A DNA stretch of 64,000 nucleotides from Providencia rettgeri. Its GTDB lineage: Bacteria; Pseudomonadota; Gammaproteobacteria; Enterobacterales; Enterobacteriaceae. The position numbers and the translations under genes are program-made. This document shows positions 1 to 9,040 of the stretch, one piece after another. The notes under the pieces are model-generated. The model made no database searches, was not told the origin of the DNA, and was given only the letters and a program-made list of their open reading frames with translations. How positions within the stretch are numbered: position 1 is the stretch's first letter; each line of letters opens with the position of its first letter. The DNA is taken from assembly GCA_900455085.1 (NCBI GenBank), contig UGTZ01000001.1, forward strand, positions 3,068,501-3,132,500, read 5' to 3'.

Positions 1-1642
1 TAAAGCTAGATCCATATGCCAATCTTGCTCTTTGAACGCATTAATATAATGCTGTATATTCATCTCTTGCTGGCTACGTAAGGTTGGGTCTAAACCTAAA
101 GCACCGCGGATCCCTTCTTCTAATTCACGATCCCAATCAATATCAATAACTTGTTTGATGTTTTCAACCGCACGAACGCCGCTATAAATCCAGCCTCCTA
201 CCAGTAAGATCCCACCAATAACTAGCCCAGCGACTGGAATTGTAGAAGACCCCACTAAGATACCAATAACGGTGACCCCATTGATCACCGCACTCGCAAT
301 AGAGAAAGAAGCATTCACAATAAGGTCTTGGCGCTGTTTAGGGTCTGTTACACTGTCCAGTTTAGATAAGCTATCGTAAGCTTGATAGATATCAATTCCC
401 ATCCCCACCAAATTGAAAATCACCACCGTCCCCGTGGCGATCCTCGCGCGGACTAACGAAGTCGCACCCTTACCTGATGCGATATTTAATAGCATTGGTT
501 GCACTATCATATCGCCATAATTAAATAGAGCAGACGCAGCAAGTAAATAAAACTGTTTTTCTAGCTCTTTAATTTCTTCGTCACTAAGATCTGGGTTATC
601 TAATTTGTCCAAAATTGCATACGCGCTGATCAGGCTTTGGATAGCACCGGTTGCACCCATTAGTTGACCAGCACGATTTGCTATGCGCTGAAGTTGAGGA
701 AGCTTATGACCTGCTTGACGAACCTTAGCTAAAGTGGAAAGCGCTATAGTCTCCTGTTGAGCATCAACATTATTCGCTAAATATTTAAACTGTCTTTTCA
801 ATACCCCCGATTCAGCAAAATTAACTTGGCGCTCGACTAGCTGATGGATATCTGCTGATTTTAATTGCTCATGGAACACTTTAATGAAAGCGAGATCTTC
901 TTTTCCACCTTCCATCAGTGTGAAATACATCGCTAGTTTATCAGGAGAAAAACGGATTTTATTATGTAAATCAATGGATTTTAGGTCGCCTAGAGAAATC
1001 GGTTTTCCTTTAATAGTTGCACCTAATTGTTGTAATTTGGCAAAAGCAATTTTTTCACCATTGAGCGTGACCCAGCGGTTTTTTGGTAGTGTAAATTCAG
1101 CTTGGTCAATAATTGTTTGTCGTTGGTTACGCATAGAAGACAATACGGTTTTAAAACCTGTCGAATCCAAGTCAATGAACTGGAAGTCTGCTCTAAATTC
1201 GCCATCAGAAAGTTGGAGGTTTTCACTAAAATAATGCTTAATTTGCCGTTGGAATTGCTGTTGAGCTTGCTGAGAAGATCTGTTTTTTACACTTAACTGA
1301 ATCCCTTGAGGATCAAATAAGCTGATTTCATAACCTCCATTACGTTGCACATGAGTGACGGTGTAAGTTACCGATTTCCCCTTTAAGAATATTATTACGT
1401 TATTCGTATCTGTAACTGCTGAAAACAGATTTCCTATCGGTTGATCCGCTATTGATATTCCATTTTTGTGAACTTCAATATTAATATATTGGCTATACTG
1501 TTCCATCTTTTTCAACAGTGATCTTTCTGCTGATGTCGATGTATTTTTCACTATAGCTTGCTCTATTTGCGATTTACGTTCAATAAAGTCTCGTGCTAAA
1601 TGACCGTCTGCTAAATAAAATTCAATCGCGTATGTCCCCCCC
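1..1642 (-). CDS. Large toxin, C-terminal continuation: TcdA/TcdB-type pore-forming translocation region (frameshifted from upstream part, open at left edge)
   Basis: One minus-strand frame stays open from the G7 tract at 1636-1642 to base 1, about 545 codons. It continues the toxin gene that starts at 5097. The part encoded by about 600-170 has long hydrophobic, glycine/alanine-rich stretches. The strongest is encoded by about 327-175 (FSIASAVINGVTVIGILVG, followed by a second glycine-rich hydrophobic segment) and resembles the helical membrane-insertion region of clostridial TcdA/TcdB and of Mcf-like toxins. In that family this region makes the endosomal pore through which N-terminal cargo is delivered. 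The C terminus, where receptor-binding or repeat regions would lie, is outside the window. The frame relation to the upstream piece differs by one base. The pore-family call is recognised by eye, so it is likely but not profile-tested. Confidence 0.75.
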
Positions 1643-2008
1643 AACGTTTGATCCATACCTCGGCTTTGAGAGCCAGAACGAATAACCCCCATGGTTCAGT
1701 AACTCAACCTTATTACCATACATTAATTGTTGGTTAAATTGTGCCAATCGCTGTGCTTGGCTCTGTTCATAAAAATAAAACGCTTCTGTAAAAGAATATT
1801 TTTTGAATGGTGCATTTTCCCCAATAAAATTAGCTGAAGATAGTTCACTAAACTCATTTAACCTATTGTTAAATGAAATCAGTTTATGATTATCAGTCAC
1901 TAACTCTAAAATTTTACCTTTATCTATTCTATCCCCAGCAGGAAATAGTTTCATTAATATATTCTGCGAACGCTCACTTAAGTGATTTAATATTGATAAA
2001 TCATTTTT
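1622..2008 (-). CDS. Large toxin, middle fragment between two frameshifts
   Basis: This short open frame joins the N-terminal part to the pore part of the same toxin gene. It opens where the upstream frame runs into a stop at 1987-1989 and ends in a stop at 1622. Adding one base to the T5 run (plus strand 2004-2008) brings it into frame with the upstream part. Removing one base from the C7 run (plus strand 1636-1642) brings it into frame with the downstream part. It has a plausible internal Met at 1954, but no ribosome binding site suggests it is a separate gene. The residues form no domain I recognise; they are polar with aromatic patches, as in linkers of large clostridial-type toxins. Confidence 0.65.
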   Translation of the reverse strand, partial: KNDLSILNHLSERSQNILMKLFPAGDRIDKGKILELVTDNHKLISFNNRLNEFSELSSANFIGENAPFKKYSFTEAFYFYEQSQAQRLAQFNQQLMYGNKVELLNHGGYSFWLSKPRYGSNVGGDIRD

Positions 2009-5000
2009 ATCGCGATCAATAATGTCTGAATATCACTCGCTTGTTGTTGATAACTACTTGATATTGAGGGTTCTAAGAGCAACTCTAGTGATAATATATT
2101 CGTTTCAGCGTTTTGACTTAGATATTCATTTAGTTTTCGGTTAACTAACGGGTCTGATACTGCAATTTTTAATTTTTTAATATCTATATTTCCATTTCCA
2201 TCTGAAAAATACGTCAATAAATAAGCGTGATCTGTCTTATTGATATCTTGAATAGAAATTTCTTTTAACGATATTTTTTCTAGTAATACAGTTAGCTGGT
2301 GGTGTGGCTGCCACTCTAATTTGGCAAACGGTTTACCGAAATTATTTTCAATATTATCAATGTATCCACTTTGAGTTTCTTTACTTTCAATAAAATTTCG
2401 CACAGCGATAGGAATACTTTTCTTACGCTGTATCTCTCTACTTGCATTAATATAGCTATCCGATATTTTTCTTTTTGGATTAAAGTATTCAGCATATTCC
2501 CCTTCACGCCAGTTAGCATTGAGAGGAGCACGATATCCCTCATTGATTAATAACTGTTGAAAATTTGAAAGGCTTTCAACATCATTAATAATAACCGCAC
2601 CCGATGAATTCATTTGGAAATATGTATCTATCGACTGACGTGTTCCTGATAATTTATTTTTTCCTTTTAATTTATCCGGTAAGAAAAAAGTAATCGGAAA
2701 GTTATCTTTCATCACACTTCCAGGATTGGCATCATCAGCCCCATGATGTACTAACTCTAATCCAATGGGGCGCTCTAATTTTTTATTTAACTCTTGATTA
2801 ATCTCCTTGATTTTTGCATTCGTAATACCATTATCTTTCCCCTCTCTTTTATTATATTCAGCTTCATTGTGATAAAGCTTTTTCTGTTCATTTGTGAGTT
2901 CATCATAGTTAACACTCGCTTTCCACTCTTGCCATGAAGGCATTTCTGACACTTTAACGTAATGCTCTAGCTCAGAAACTGGATAGATAACACTAAAGAG
3001 ATCATAATCTGCTGTCATAGCTTTCCCCGTTTTAGGGTCACCGACTACCAGGAAAGGAGCTGTTTTATGACCAGACTGATAAAAGACTTGCCATAACTTA
3101 GTTTCTCCTCGTGTTATATTATTCAGAATAAAACTATGTGGTACATTATCCACTTTGGCAGTTGTTCTTCTTATATGGTCCCCCCTGCCTATATCCTCCA
3201 ATGAAGTCACAGCCCCATATTTAAGTAGCTCATTCATACGCTCATGAGTTACTTCAAGTATTACCGGCTTTGCATGCCCTTGCTCAATAGACTGCGTTAT
3301 ATAACCATTATATTTTTCTTGCTCATCCCGGCCTGATTTTTTAGCAAACTGCTGCAAAATAGGAATAAAGCCACTATGAGGCCCCCAATCTGAACTTTTA
3401 CCTTTAATCGTGAGCCCTTTACTGCCATATAAGCCAGAAGCGATTAAACTTGTCGATTTATAATCAATAGGTCGCATACCTATAATAACATTATAGTCAT
3501 TAGCAACTTGCGTAATGGCTCGTTGATGATTTTCTGGGATCCCTGTAATAGCCTTAGGTTCATTACTGGATAACGGTTTTAAATGCAAGTTGGTACGAAT
3601 ATAATCCCTTGCAATGTTTTGGTTATTATGGCTTTTATTGATATTTTCAAAGGTCTTGATGTCGAAATTTTTATTTATCGAATATATTTTATATCCATCT
3701 TGAGAGATAAAAACATCTTTTTTAATTTTTGCTATAGTTTCAGGATTATTAATTATCCGTGTATAAAGGTCTTGTCCATCTAAAATATCCGTATATGCTA
3801 TAAACTCTGTGCTCCCTGTGACAACCTTAATTTTTAATAAACAATTTTCCGGATTAAATTCTTTATATATTATTTTACACTTACTCCCCTTCTTCTGATA
3901 AGTGATTCCCCTCTCAGCTAAAAGTACATTTTCAGTTATTTTTAAACTGGTATTATTTATTTTTTTAAAATCAATCCCACTATTTCCATTTTTTACAAAC
4001 TCACTAACAGCTATATTATAATCATTCTCAAAAATAGGTATTTTGCTTTCTTTAGCAATTTTCTTAATATGACTATCTAAATAAGAAAAAAAATCGACCT
4101 GTTTGTTAATCATCGCAACACCATAATTAGGGTCAAAGAATTTATATTCCCATGATTTATTTTTATTGTTATACTTTGCGCTAACAACAACTGCGTGGTT
4201 ACCTAAAATCAATTGATAATAGAGTGGTGTTTTATTTTTAGCTGTATGGCCAATAACGACGTCCTTAAACCTCTTGACTGTCGTTCCCTTTAATGTATTG
4301 AATGAATAATTCTGATGTATATTATTTCCTTGAACACCTCGTTTTTTATTTATTAATTCTAACTTTAAATAATTATCTCTATTAACACTTTCAGATATCG
4401 AATCAATAAAAAAATTTGCATCAGAGACGGAGTATTTATTTCCTAATACCTCCCCACCCCGAATAAATCTATCTTTTAATTTTAAAAATATAGGGTCAGA
4501 ACTAATAATCTCTCCTTCCTTTGTATTAAAGAAATCTTCTCCTACATATAGTGCATTGATATATTCTTTAAGTTTTATTTTTTGAGATTCATAAAGATAC
4601 TGATAATACACTTTATCTTTTTTATTTTCATTTACTGCTTTATTAAAATTTTTATCAATTATATCATTAAGATAATCACGAAAAACTCTATTATTAATTT
4701 CATCATAGGCTAGGCTATCAAAATAAGTTTCATTCCTTAATGAGTTATTATGAATTTCCTGAATTTTAATAAAACCATAAATATAGTCATTCAATAAAAC
4801 TTGGGCGTGCATTTTCAAAGCATCATACTTTACTTTATCTATTGCAGATAAACCCTCGCTATCAAAATTAATAATATCATATAAATAATTCAATTGCTGA
4901 ATGTAATCAGCACCTTTATTGTTTATTTCATAGATTAAAAACTCATTTGTCAACCCATAACAATAACCTGGTGATTGACTATGATTGATACCATACTCAG

Positions 5001-5097
5001 TCATCATATTGATAAAAAATGTTTTGTTTTTAGGAGCATTAATATAATTATATAAATTATATTGCATGAAATTAATAGTTTGGTCATTTTCTTTCAT
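1987..5097 (-). CDS. Large toxin, N-terminal part: papain-like (C58/YopT-type) protease plus ExoY/CyaA-type adenylate cyclase
   Basis: This 1036-residue reading frame has no signal peptide. Residues 1-350 contain a possible papain-like triad: Cys46 (GYCYGLT), His301 (GNHAVVV) and Asp322 (FFDPNYG), as in C58/YopT-type proteases. Residues about 515-880 are a clear calmodulin- or actin-activated nucleotidyl cyclase of the CyaA/edema factor/ExoY family. Lys560 and Lys567 sit in KGLTIKGKSSDWG, Asp697 and Asp699 in MTADYDLFS, and His785 and Asn791 in VHHGADDAN. These match CyaA Lys58/Lys65, Asp188/Asp190 and His298/Asn304 in order and spacing. Such enzymes make cAMP or other cyclic nucleotides inside host cells. 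The frame ends early at a one-base shift near 2004-2008 and the gene continues downstream. A terminator (5200-5230) separates it from gloC, so it has its own promoter. It is visibly more AT-rich than its neighbours, which suggests horizontal acquisition. The start at 5097 follows an in-frame stop; its ribosome binding site is weak. Confidence 0.85.
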   Translation of the reverse strand: MKENDQTINFMQYNLYNYINAPKNKTFFINMMTEYGINHSQSPGYCYGLTNEFLIYEINNKGADYIQQLNYLYDIINFDSEGLSAIDKVKYDALKMHAQVLLNDYIYGFIKIQEIHNNSLRNETYFDSLAYDEINNRVFRDYLNDIIDKNFNKAVNENKKDKVYYQYLYESQKIKLKEYINALYVGEDFFNTKEGEIISSDPIFLKLKDRFIRGGEVLGNKYSVSDANFFIDSISESVNRDNYLKLELINKKRGVQGNNIHQNYSFNTLKGTTVKRFKDVVIGHTAKNKTPLYYQLILGNHAVVVSAKYNNKNKSWEYKFFDPNYGVAMINKQVDFFSYLDSHIKKIAKESKIPIFENDYNIAVSEFVKNGNSGIDFKKINNTSLKITENVLLAERGITYQKKGSKCKIIYKEFNPENCLLKIKVVTGSTEFIAYTDILDGQDLYTRIINNPETIAKIKKDVFISQDGYKIYSINKNFDIKTFENINKSHNNQNIARDYIRTNLHLKPLSSNEPKAITGIPENHQRAITQVANDYNVIIGMRPIDYKSTSLIASGLYGSKGLTIKGKSSDWGPHSGFIPILQQFAKKSGRDEQEKYNGYITQSIEQGHAKPVILEVTHERMNELLKYGAVTSLEDIGRGDHIRRTTAKVDNVPHSFILNNITRGETKLWQVFYQSGHKTAPFLVVGDPKTGKAMTADYDLFSVIYPVSELEHYVKVSEMPSWQEWKASVNYDELTNEQKKLYHNEAEYNKREGKDNGITNAKIKEINQELNKKLERPIGLELVHHGADDANPGSVMKDNFPITFFLPDKLKGKNKLSGTRQSIDTYFQMNSSGAVIINDVESLSNFQQLLINEGYRAPLNANWREGEYAEYFNPKRKISDSYINASREIQRKKSIPIAVRNFIESKETQSGYIDNIENNFGKPFAKLEWQPHHQLTVLLEKISLKEISIQDINKTDHAYLLTYFSDGNGNIDIKKLKIAVSDPLVNRKLNEYLSQNAETNILSLELLLEPSISSSYQQQASDIQTLLIAIKMIYQY

Positions 5098-5199
5098 CTA
5101 GTAATTATCCATAATTATTATTTAAAATAGAAAAATAGCAAAACCAATACTTTCATTCCATAAGTAATATAAAATTAGGAGTAAATTTAACTACACTCA

Positions 5200-5230
5200 T
5201 AAAAATAAAAATGCCTCAATAATGAGGCAT
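5200..5230 (-). terminator. Rho-independent terminator of gloC
   Basis: A perfect 8-bp hairpin (ATGCCTCA ... TGAGGCAT, 5211-5230) is followed on the minus strand by a T-rich run. It lies 27 bases past the gloC stop and uncouples gloC from the toxin gene. Confidence 0.85.
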
Positions 5231-5256
5231 CAATGGATAATATGAATAGTTTTTAA

Positions 5257-5904
5257 TTACCAAACTGGTTGTTCATCTTGCAAGAAAGGGTTTGTTTTTC
5301 GTTCAAAACCGAGATTAGACATCGGCCCGTGACCTGGTATAAATTGAAAATCATCACCAAGAGGTAATACTTTATTTTTAATAGAGGAGATTAAGTCTTG
5401 GTAGTTACCGCGAGGAAAATCACTTCGCCCGACTCCCCCTTTAAACAATACATCACCCATTGAAATTAATTTATCAGCATGATTCACAAAAATAATATGG
5501 CCAGGTGTATGACCGGGGCAATGCAACACGTCAAATGTGATATTGCCACAAGTTACTTTATCCCCTTCTTCTAACCAGTAATCTGGCGTAAAATCAGGGC
5601 ATTCGCCAATGTAAAACATCGCATTTTGCTCTGCAAGGTTTTCAATCCAAAAAGCGTCTTCTTTTTGTGGGCCATAAATAGGCACTGAAAAGTGCTTAGA
5701 GAGGATAGCTGATGCACCGATATGATCAGAATGGCCATGAGTTAACAGGATTTTAGTTAACTTCAACCCAAGGTTTTCAATAGTAGAAATTAGTTTTTCC
5801 GCTTCTCCGCCGGGATCAACAACAACTGCATCTAACGTATTTTCATCCCAAATAACTTGGCAGTTTTGCATAAACGGTGTTACTGGGATAATAGTATATT
5901 TCAT
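5257..5904 (-). CDS. gloC: Hydroxyacylglutathione hydrolase GloC (YcbL), type II glyoxalase
   Basis: This 215-residue metallo-beta-lactamase-fold protein has the usual length of E. coli GloC/YcbL. The dinuclear metal motif THGHSDHIG gives His56, His58, Asp60 and His61, with further ligands in the HCPGHTPGH and IPGHG segments. The enzyme hydrolyses S-lactoylglutathione, the second step of methylglyoxal detoxification, in the cytoplasm. It lies 39 bases downstream of mepK in the conserved ldtD-mepK-gloC order. In E. coli aspC follows; here the toxin gene takes that place. Confidence 0.93.
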   Translation of the reverse strand: MKYTIIPVTPFMQNCQVIWDENTLDAVVVDPGGEAEKLISTIENLGLKLTKILLTHGHSDHIGASAILSKHFSVPIYGPQKEDAFWIENLAEQNAMFYIGECPDFTPDYWLEEGDKVTCGNITFDVLHCPGHTPGHIIFVNHADKLISMGDVLFKGGVGRSDFPRGNYQDLISSIKNKVLPLGDDFQFIPGHGPMSNLGFERKTNPFLQDEQPVW

Positions 5905-5943
5905 CGAGCAATTACTCCGTAATCTATGTCACCTATGCACAGA

Positions 5944-6492
5944 TTACCACGTTCTTGCTGGTCCTGTATCGATATGTATAAAATTGCTTCGAGGATAATA
6001 ACCAACGCCACCCGCTTTCATTTTCAATGCGGCTTTACGGATATTGCTCAACTGTAAACCTTCAATATGGAAATCCATTGCCTGCCCGCGTGTGTGGTAG
6101 CTTTTTTTCGCCACACCAGAGCTTTTACTGCGTAATTTATTATTAGTCTCTAGAGAACGATAACCAGAAATAAGCTGCACAGGTTTATTTGTTCCCATCA
6201 TCATTTGTAATAAATAGATTTGATCAAACAGTTTGGGGTCGATGGTTTTCACTTTGTCACAACGGTAGTCACGGAAAAAATGATTTAAACGTGCTAGTTC
6301 AGACTTATTGTAGCGGCGCCCATCAAAAAATTCAGTTTTTAACGATTCGCCTGTATTAATATTTTGAAAACGTAAAATACGTGGTCGAGGGGTCGTCATT
6401 GCAGCAAATACATGGCTTGGTAATAAACTAAGGCCAATCGTTGCGGCCCCAATACCTAACCATTTTCTGCGGGATTGATCAATTATATCCAT
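5944..6492 (-). CDS. mepK: Murein DD-endopeptidase MepK (YcbK)
   Basis: This 182-residue protein belongs to the M15/DUF882 family and matches E. coli MepK in length and sequence. It cleaves cross-links in peptidoglycan, including 3-3 links, in the periplasm. An N-terminal twin-arginine-like stretch (SRRKWLG) and hydrophobic segment act as export signal. The zinc ligands are visible as His133 (SYHTRGQ), Asp140 (AMDFH) and His173 (FIHIDTG). The start at 6492 is chosen over an upstream ATG at 6546 because it gives the family length. It sits between ldtD, which makes 3-3 cross-links, and gloC. Confidence 0.92.
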   Translation of the reverse strand: MDIIDQSRRKWLGIGAATIGLSLLPSHVFAAMTTPRPRILRFQNINTGESLKTEFFDGRRYNKSELARLNHFFRDYRCDKVKTIDPKLFDQIYLLQMMMGTNKPVQLISGYRSLETNNKLRSKSSGVAKKSYHTRGQAMDFHIEGLQLSNIRKAALKMKAGGVGYYPRSNFIHIDTGPARTW

Positions 6493-6873
6493 AGGTGATA
6501 GCTCAGACTCTAATAAATTCAGTATTAATCGATAAAATTTTGGCAACCTATTGAGTCTAGCAAATCATGCCTAGCTTTAATGTATAATAATGTAAAGATA
6601 TGCATACTTCACAGAAATTTTATTGCAATTTTCGTCAAAAAAGAGAGTTTTGTCACTCAAACCGCTCGAAACATGCAATTTAAAACACAAATTATGCTGC
6701 CTTTTTCAAAGGTGAATAAAATGGTAATGGCTGAATAGCCATAAAACAATAGAATAAACAGGATAAAAACGGATTTTAGTGGAATTTTGCTGAATGGAAA
6801 TGTACAGCAAAGAATATTCAGACAGTTAATTTAAATATCTAAGGGGAGAAAAACCCCCCTTTTAAATAAACAA
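6493..6873. other. Intergenic region between ldtD and mepK
   Basis: This 381-base AT-rich stretch has no convincing open frame. A G-rich/C-rich imperfect hairpin at 6841-6861 just after the ldtD stop could end ldtD transcription, but it lacks a strong T tract. The mepK promoter must lie in the remainder; I see no distinctive operator. Confidence 0.5.
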
Positions 6874-8616
6874 TTAGTGTAAAATCTTTTTCAATATTGG
6901 CAAATATTTATCTGCATTATTAATAGAATTATCATACTGATAAATATCGGCTCGATATTGTGGTTGCTGGTCTTTATCTACCCAAGCAGTTTGATAGTAC
7001 AGAAAAACTGGGATCCTATCGGGTATATTAACATACCGTGTTGCGCCTTCTTTCAATGCACCATCAATTCGTTTTTGTTCCCAACCGGCATCACCTAACA
7101 AAATACTGGCTAATTCGCTTGCTTTATTCACTCGCACACATCCAGAGCTTATTGCACGTGCATTACGATTAAATAAACTATGGTTTGGTGTATCGTGTAA
7201 ATAAATCGCATCTGAACTCGGCATATTAAACTTGTAGCGCCCTAATGAATTGGTAGGGCCAGGTGCTTGTCGAATGCGATATGGGAAATTCGCTGGGGTG
7301 ATATTTTCCCAATCTATCGCATAAGGATCAATTTCGTACGAATCGGAGCCCCAACCTGAATACACTGTATACCCTTTACGGCTAAAATAACTTGGATCTT
7401 GCTTTCCTTTTGGTGCGATATCTTTACGAGCCATACTGGTTGGCACGCTCCAAGGCGGATTAATAACCACGTTATTTAGTGCACTACTCATGATCGGTGT
7501 TTTGCGATCAGCACGACCAACAATCACTTTAGAATCTAAAATCACTTCATCATTTAAATAGAAATCTAAAGAATAGCCAGGAATATTGACTAAAATTCCG
7601 GTACCACTACTTGCAGGAATAATACGCAAGCGCTGAATATTAAGTGCCATTAAACCCGCTTTCTGCTTAGGCTGCATATTTAGCCAAACACGCGTACCTT
7701 TTCCTACCACACCATCTGCTTCTAAACCATATTGTAATTGAAATTTTTTTACAGCCTCGACGAGTTCTTGGTCATAAACTTTCGACACAGCGCTCGCTGG
7801 TGTTTCTGTTGGTTCGACTGTTTGTTCAACCGCCTGTTCTGCGACTTGAGCCATTGTCTCAGGAGGTTCAATTTCTTCGGTTACACTTCCACCTTCAAGT
7901 AACCCTTCACGTTGTAAGATTTGACGTAACATAACCACATCATCGCTAGACTGCCCTGGCTTTAATGTTTTCGTTCCCACAATTTCCAAATTATCTTCAG
8001 GCATCGCCAATAATTTCAACATTTCCTTGCGCATTGGCACATACATTGGATGATTTGGCGCCTGTGATTTTACCCAACTACTTAGGTTATTAGACTCAAC
8101 TGCATCTAGCCATGGTTTCATTTGAGCCGTCGTGGGCGCAATAATTTTATATGGCCGATTCGTGTATAACCAATACTGCCCACTCGCTTCTATCGAAGAT
8201 AAATACTGTAAATAACCAAGCATGGCATCAGACAAAATAGCGTCACGGCCCAACTCATTTAATTGGTTATTTTCCAATATCGCCAACCATTCCCCGAATT
8301 GCGGCTGAACGCCAGCAAGAGATAATTCTGCCAATTGCTGTTGAAATTGGCTAATTGCTGTTTCATCTTGCCACAATAGCTGCATTTGCCTATCAGCATA
8401 TAGTTTTGCTAATTGCGTAGAAAAAATGGGTTTCACATCCGCAGGAAGCGACTGTGTTATTTTGGCTAAACTTTCTGTTGGTTTAACTGAAGCTATCGTT
8501 TGAACTTCAGAAACACTTTGCTGCGTATTTTCTTCGTTTGAAAATGCAGGAAATTGTAACGCCATCAACCCGCATATTACTGAGACTTGCAGAGCTCGCA
8601 CTCTTCTCTTCGCCAT
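6874..8616 (-). CDS. ldtD: L,D-transpeptidase LdtD (YcbB)
   Basis: This 580-residue periplasmic enzyme forms 3-3 (mDAP-mDAP) cross-links in peptidoglycan. It starts with a basic signal peptide (MAKRRVRALQVSVICGLMA). An N-terminal scaffold region is followed by a peptidoglycan-binding helix bundle (LEADGVVGKGTRVWLN region) and a C-terminal YkuD domain with the catalytic motif SSGCVRV around residue 493 and an upstream HDTPNHSLF segment. E. coli LdtD is slightly longer (615). A stretch rich in Glu, Thr and Pro (EPPETMAQVAEQ and on) inside the peptidoglycan-binding part looks like a variable insertion. Confidence 0.93.
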   Translation of the reverse strand: MAKRRVRALQVSVICGLMALQFPAFSNEENTQQSVSEVQTIASVKPTESLAKITQSLPADVKPIFSTQLAKLYADRQMQLLWQDETAISQFQQQLAELSLAGVQPQFGEWLAILENNQLNELGRDAILSDAMLGYLQYLSSIEASGQYWLYTNRPYKIIAPTTAQMKPWLDAVESNNLSSWVKSQAPNHPMYVPMRKEMLKLLAMPEDNLEIVGTKTLKPGQSSDDVVMLRQILQREGLLEGGSVTEEIEPPETMAQVAEQAVEQTVEPTETPASAVSKVYDQELVEAVKKFQLQYGLEADGVVGKGTRVWLNMQPKQKAGLMALNIQRLRIIPASSGTGILVNIPGYSLDFYLNDEVILDSKVIVGRADRKTPIMSSALNNVVINPPWSVPTSMARKDIAPKGKQDPSYFSRKGYTVYSGWGSDSYEIDPYAIDWENITPANFPYRIRQAPGPTNSLGRYKFNMPSSDAIYLHDTPNHSLFNRNARAISSGCVRVNKASELASILLGDAGWEQKRIDGALKEGATRYVNIPDRIPVFLYYQTAWVDKDQQPQYRADIYQYDNSINNADKYLPILKKILH

Positions 8617-9040
8617 ACATCCACCTTAATTTACTACATGGATAACAATATTTTATTATAATTACAATTTTATTGTATTTGATTTTAGCAGTAATGTTAT
8701 AGGAATAGACTAATTTTCCTTTTTTCAGATTATATGCAGTTACGTTAACAATTAGTGAGAAAAAGAATTATTTTCATCATAGATGAATTCAAACATTTAT
8801 TGGTGCTTTAAACATACTTTAAACATAGATGAAATTTATTTTAATTAAAAGCTTTAACTAATGCTTTCTTCGCCACTTAATTCCATATATAAAAAGTGGT
8901 TTTTATCATGAGGAAAATATGTTTTCGAATTTTATTCAAATTAATGAGTAATTTTGTAAAATCGCTTTTATACTATTTCTTAAATATAAAAGCCGGTATT
9001 TAGTAATAAATACCGGCTTTTATTTCATTTATAAAAACTA
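8617..9040. other. Intergenic region between mukB and ldtD
   Basis: This 424-base stretch is AT-rich. It holds the mukB terminator hairpin at its right end and presumably the ldtD promoter at its left. No small gene or repeat is evident. Confidence 0.6.
8988..9021 (-). terminator. Terminator after mukB
   Basis: A strong hairpin (AAAGCCGGTATTTA ... TAAATACCGGCTTT) is followed on the minus strand by a T-rich stretch. It begins about 20 bases after the mukB stop. Confidence 0.85.

Noticed and set aside
960..972. EF-hand or RTX calcium repeats in the toxin (DGNGNID at residues 966-972)
   Set aside because: A single match without the DxDxDG pattern and with no neighbouring repeats is not a calcium-binding array. 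(The position range given is a rough pointer; the motif is encoded near 2180-2200.)
1987..2050. Programmed ribosomal frameshift in the toxin
   Set aside because: No clear slippery heptamer plus pseudoknot is visible, and a one-base homopolymer change repairs the frame as in eight other places of the window.
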